Assembly (NCBI GenBank): GCA_963521065.1
Contig: CAUQTI010000002.1
Location: forward strand, 1 to 64,000
Length of the DNA stretch: 64,000 bases
Source of the DNA: IOR16 sp963521065
GTDB taxonomy: Bacteria; Bacillota; Clostridia; Peptostreptococcales; Anaerovoracaceae
Direction of reading: 5' to 3'
The notes under the pieces are model-generated. The model had not been told where the DNA came from. It did not search any database and worked only from the letters and a program-made list of their open reading frames with translations. The translations under genes were made by a program, and so were the position numbers. Below, piece by piece: positions 63,311 through 64,000 of the stretch (within the stretch, counting starts at the first letter, position 1; each line of letters opens with the position of its first letter).

Positions 63311-63819
63311 AACTTGCGCTGTGTATTCTTATTCTTATTTCCTGCTGTGGTGCAGGAGTGGTAAAGGCATTGGAATTTTCTTACCGACACCGGCAGTTGC
63401 GTGAAATCCACCGAAGCTTAAAACGGCTGCAAACAGAAATACAATATGCAAAGGAAACCCTGCCGGTCCTTTTGGAGAATTCTTCAAAAGAAGAAAGCGG
63501 ACTGCTCTCCGCCTTTTACAAAGAAGTTTGCGAAGGGTTGAAGAAAGGAGAAAAAAGCTTTTATGAATGTTGGAATGCCGCATTCTCAGAAATTTATAAT
63601 CGAAGCAGTCTGGTAAAAGAAGATAAAGAAATTTTCATCCAATTAGGGCAGGAATTAGGCAAAAGTGATCTTCCGGGACAAAAGAGTGCCTTCGAACGGT
63701 TTTTTCTAAGGCTGGAGGAACAGATTAACGAAGCGGCAGAAATAAAAAAGAAAAAAGGGAAAATGTATCAAAGCCTTGGATTTTATGGAGGAATCCTTAT
63801 TGTTTTACTGCTTTTTTAG
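63307..63819 (+). CDS. spoIIIAB: Stage III sporulation protein AB
   Basis: The 170-residue protein has an N-terminal membrane segment (LALCILILISCCGAGVVKAL), a GspF-like helical domain (HRQLREIHRSLKRLQTEIQY; GQELGKSDLPGQK) and a C-terminal membrane helix (SLGFYGGILIVLLLF). The length matches B. subtilis SpoIIIAB, so it seems complete. It starts ATGA-style inside spoIIIAA. spoIIIAC would normally follow within a few bases but is not seen in the 180 bases remaining. Confidence 0.93.
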   Translation: MKLALCILILISCCGAGVVKALEFSYRHRQLREIHRSLKRLQTEIQYAKETLPVLLENSSKEESGLLSAFYKEVCEGLKKGEKSFYECWNAAFSEIYNRSSLVKEDKEIFIQLGQELGKSDLPGQKSAFERFFLRLEEQINEAAEIKKKKGKMYQSLGFYGGILIVLLLF

Positions 63820-63881
63820 AATATTTTTTATCGTTTTTTATGATTATTAGAAAAATAAAATGGAAAGAATAAAAAAAGTAG

Positions 63882-63911
63882 TTGACAATTTTCATTTGAT
63901 GGGTTTATGAT
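63882..63911 (+). promoter_or_regulatory. Sigma-A-like promoter after spoIIIAB
   Basis: TTGACA (63882-63887), 18 bases, TATGAT (63906-63911), about 40 bases ahead of a partial ORF. Confidence 0.7.
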
Positions 63912-63952
63912 ATCCATAAGTTATAAGTTGAAATGCGAGAGAGGAAATGAAA

Positions 63953-64000
63953 ATGAGAAATGCTATGTCAGCAAAATTAAATAGCTTTACTTACTTTAAC
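63953..64000 (+). CDS. Partial ORF cut by the window edge, not recognised
   Basis: ATG 63953 follows GAGAGAGG at an 8-base gap (an ATG two codons earlier is too close). Only 16 codons are visible, beginning MRNAMSAKLNSF. It has its own vegetative-type promoter and does not resemble spoIIIAC, which begins with a hydrophobic stretch. The function cannot be told. Confidence 0.5.
   Translation, partial: MRNAMSAKLNSFTYFN

Noticed and set aside
1..64000. CRISPR arrays, prophage or insertion sequences
   Set aside because: No regularly spaced repeats, transposase, integrase or phage structural proteins were seen; the only sizeable direct repeat is the 100-bp tandem duplication at 2603-2802.

Overview
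The window is a chromosomal segment of a low-to-moderate GC, spore-forming Gram-positive anaerobe, most likely a member of class Clostridia. An Anaerovoracaceae / Clostridiales family XIII type genome would fit, but the family is a guess. The evidence is strong AGGAGG-type ribosome binding sites, sigma-A promoters, a leucine T-box, lipoproteins with Gram-positive style lipoboxes, spoIIIAA-spoIIIAB, RNase J, YlbF, and the mltG-trmR-trhP order known from Firmicutes. No phage, insertion sequence or CRISPR array was seen.

Positions 1-6600 are an accessory stretch. It holds an XRE regulator, an AraC/GyrI regulator, a VOC protein whose 5' end is duplicated as an exact 100-bp tandem repeat, a CPBP protease, two unrecognised proteins, and a cobalamin riboswitch with terminator in front of an orphan 100-residue protein. 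Positions 6700-21300 hold signalling and envelope genes: two OmpR-type two-component systems, a polyphosphate-polymerase-like (VTC) / DUF4956 / beta-helix lipoprotein module, an EAL protein with a degenerate GGDEF domain, a chemotaxis receptor, a cold-shock gene with a structured leader, a rhodanese-TlpA lipoprotein, a zinc-ribbon protein and a YbgC-type thioesterase.

Positions 21475-34101 are a divergent branched-chain amino acid locus. leuA-leuC-leuD-leuB run leftwards from a sigma-A promoter and a T-box with a CUC (Leu) specifier. ilvB-ilvN-ilvC-ilvD-ilvA-ilvE run rightwards from their own promoter, whose transcript should begin with a short hairpin. pyc (pyruvate carboxylase) and thiN follow, then a tRNA-Leu(CAA) on the opposite strand that shares a bidirectional terminator with thiN.

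Positions 38780-63819 are dense housekeeping operons on the plus strand: yajC-secD-secF, rel, dtd, an MBL hydrolase, hemZ, hisS, aspS, nadD, a yqeK-rsfS in-frame fusion, leuS, rnj, ylbF, an M24 peptidase, efp, mltG, trmR, trhP, a CNNM/CorC-type transporter and the start of the spoIIIA sporulation cluster. The cluster appears to break off after spoIIIAB.

The best candidates for unusual biology are: (a) the VTC/DUF4956/Cthe_2159-like module with a divergent two-component system; (b) the B12 riboswitch on an orphan small protein beside a Cys-rich protein with an operator-like palindrome; (c) a terminator hairpin whose 3' arm contains the spoIIIAA ribosome binding site and whose loop contains a sigma-E-like -10, an apparent insulator; (d) two ORFs with strong internal start sites, yqeK/rsfS and AraC/GyrI; and (e) the 100-bp tandem duplication, which creates an overlapping mini-ORF. 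All functions are read from sequence patterns without database searches.
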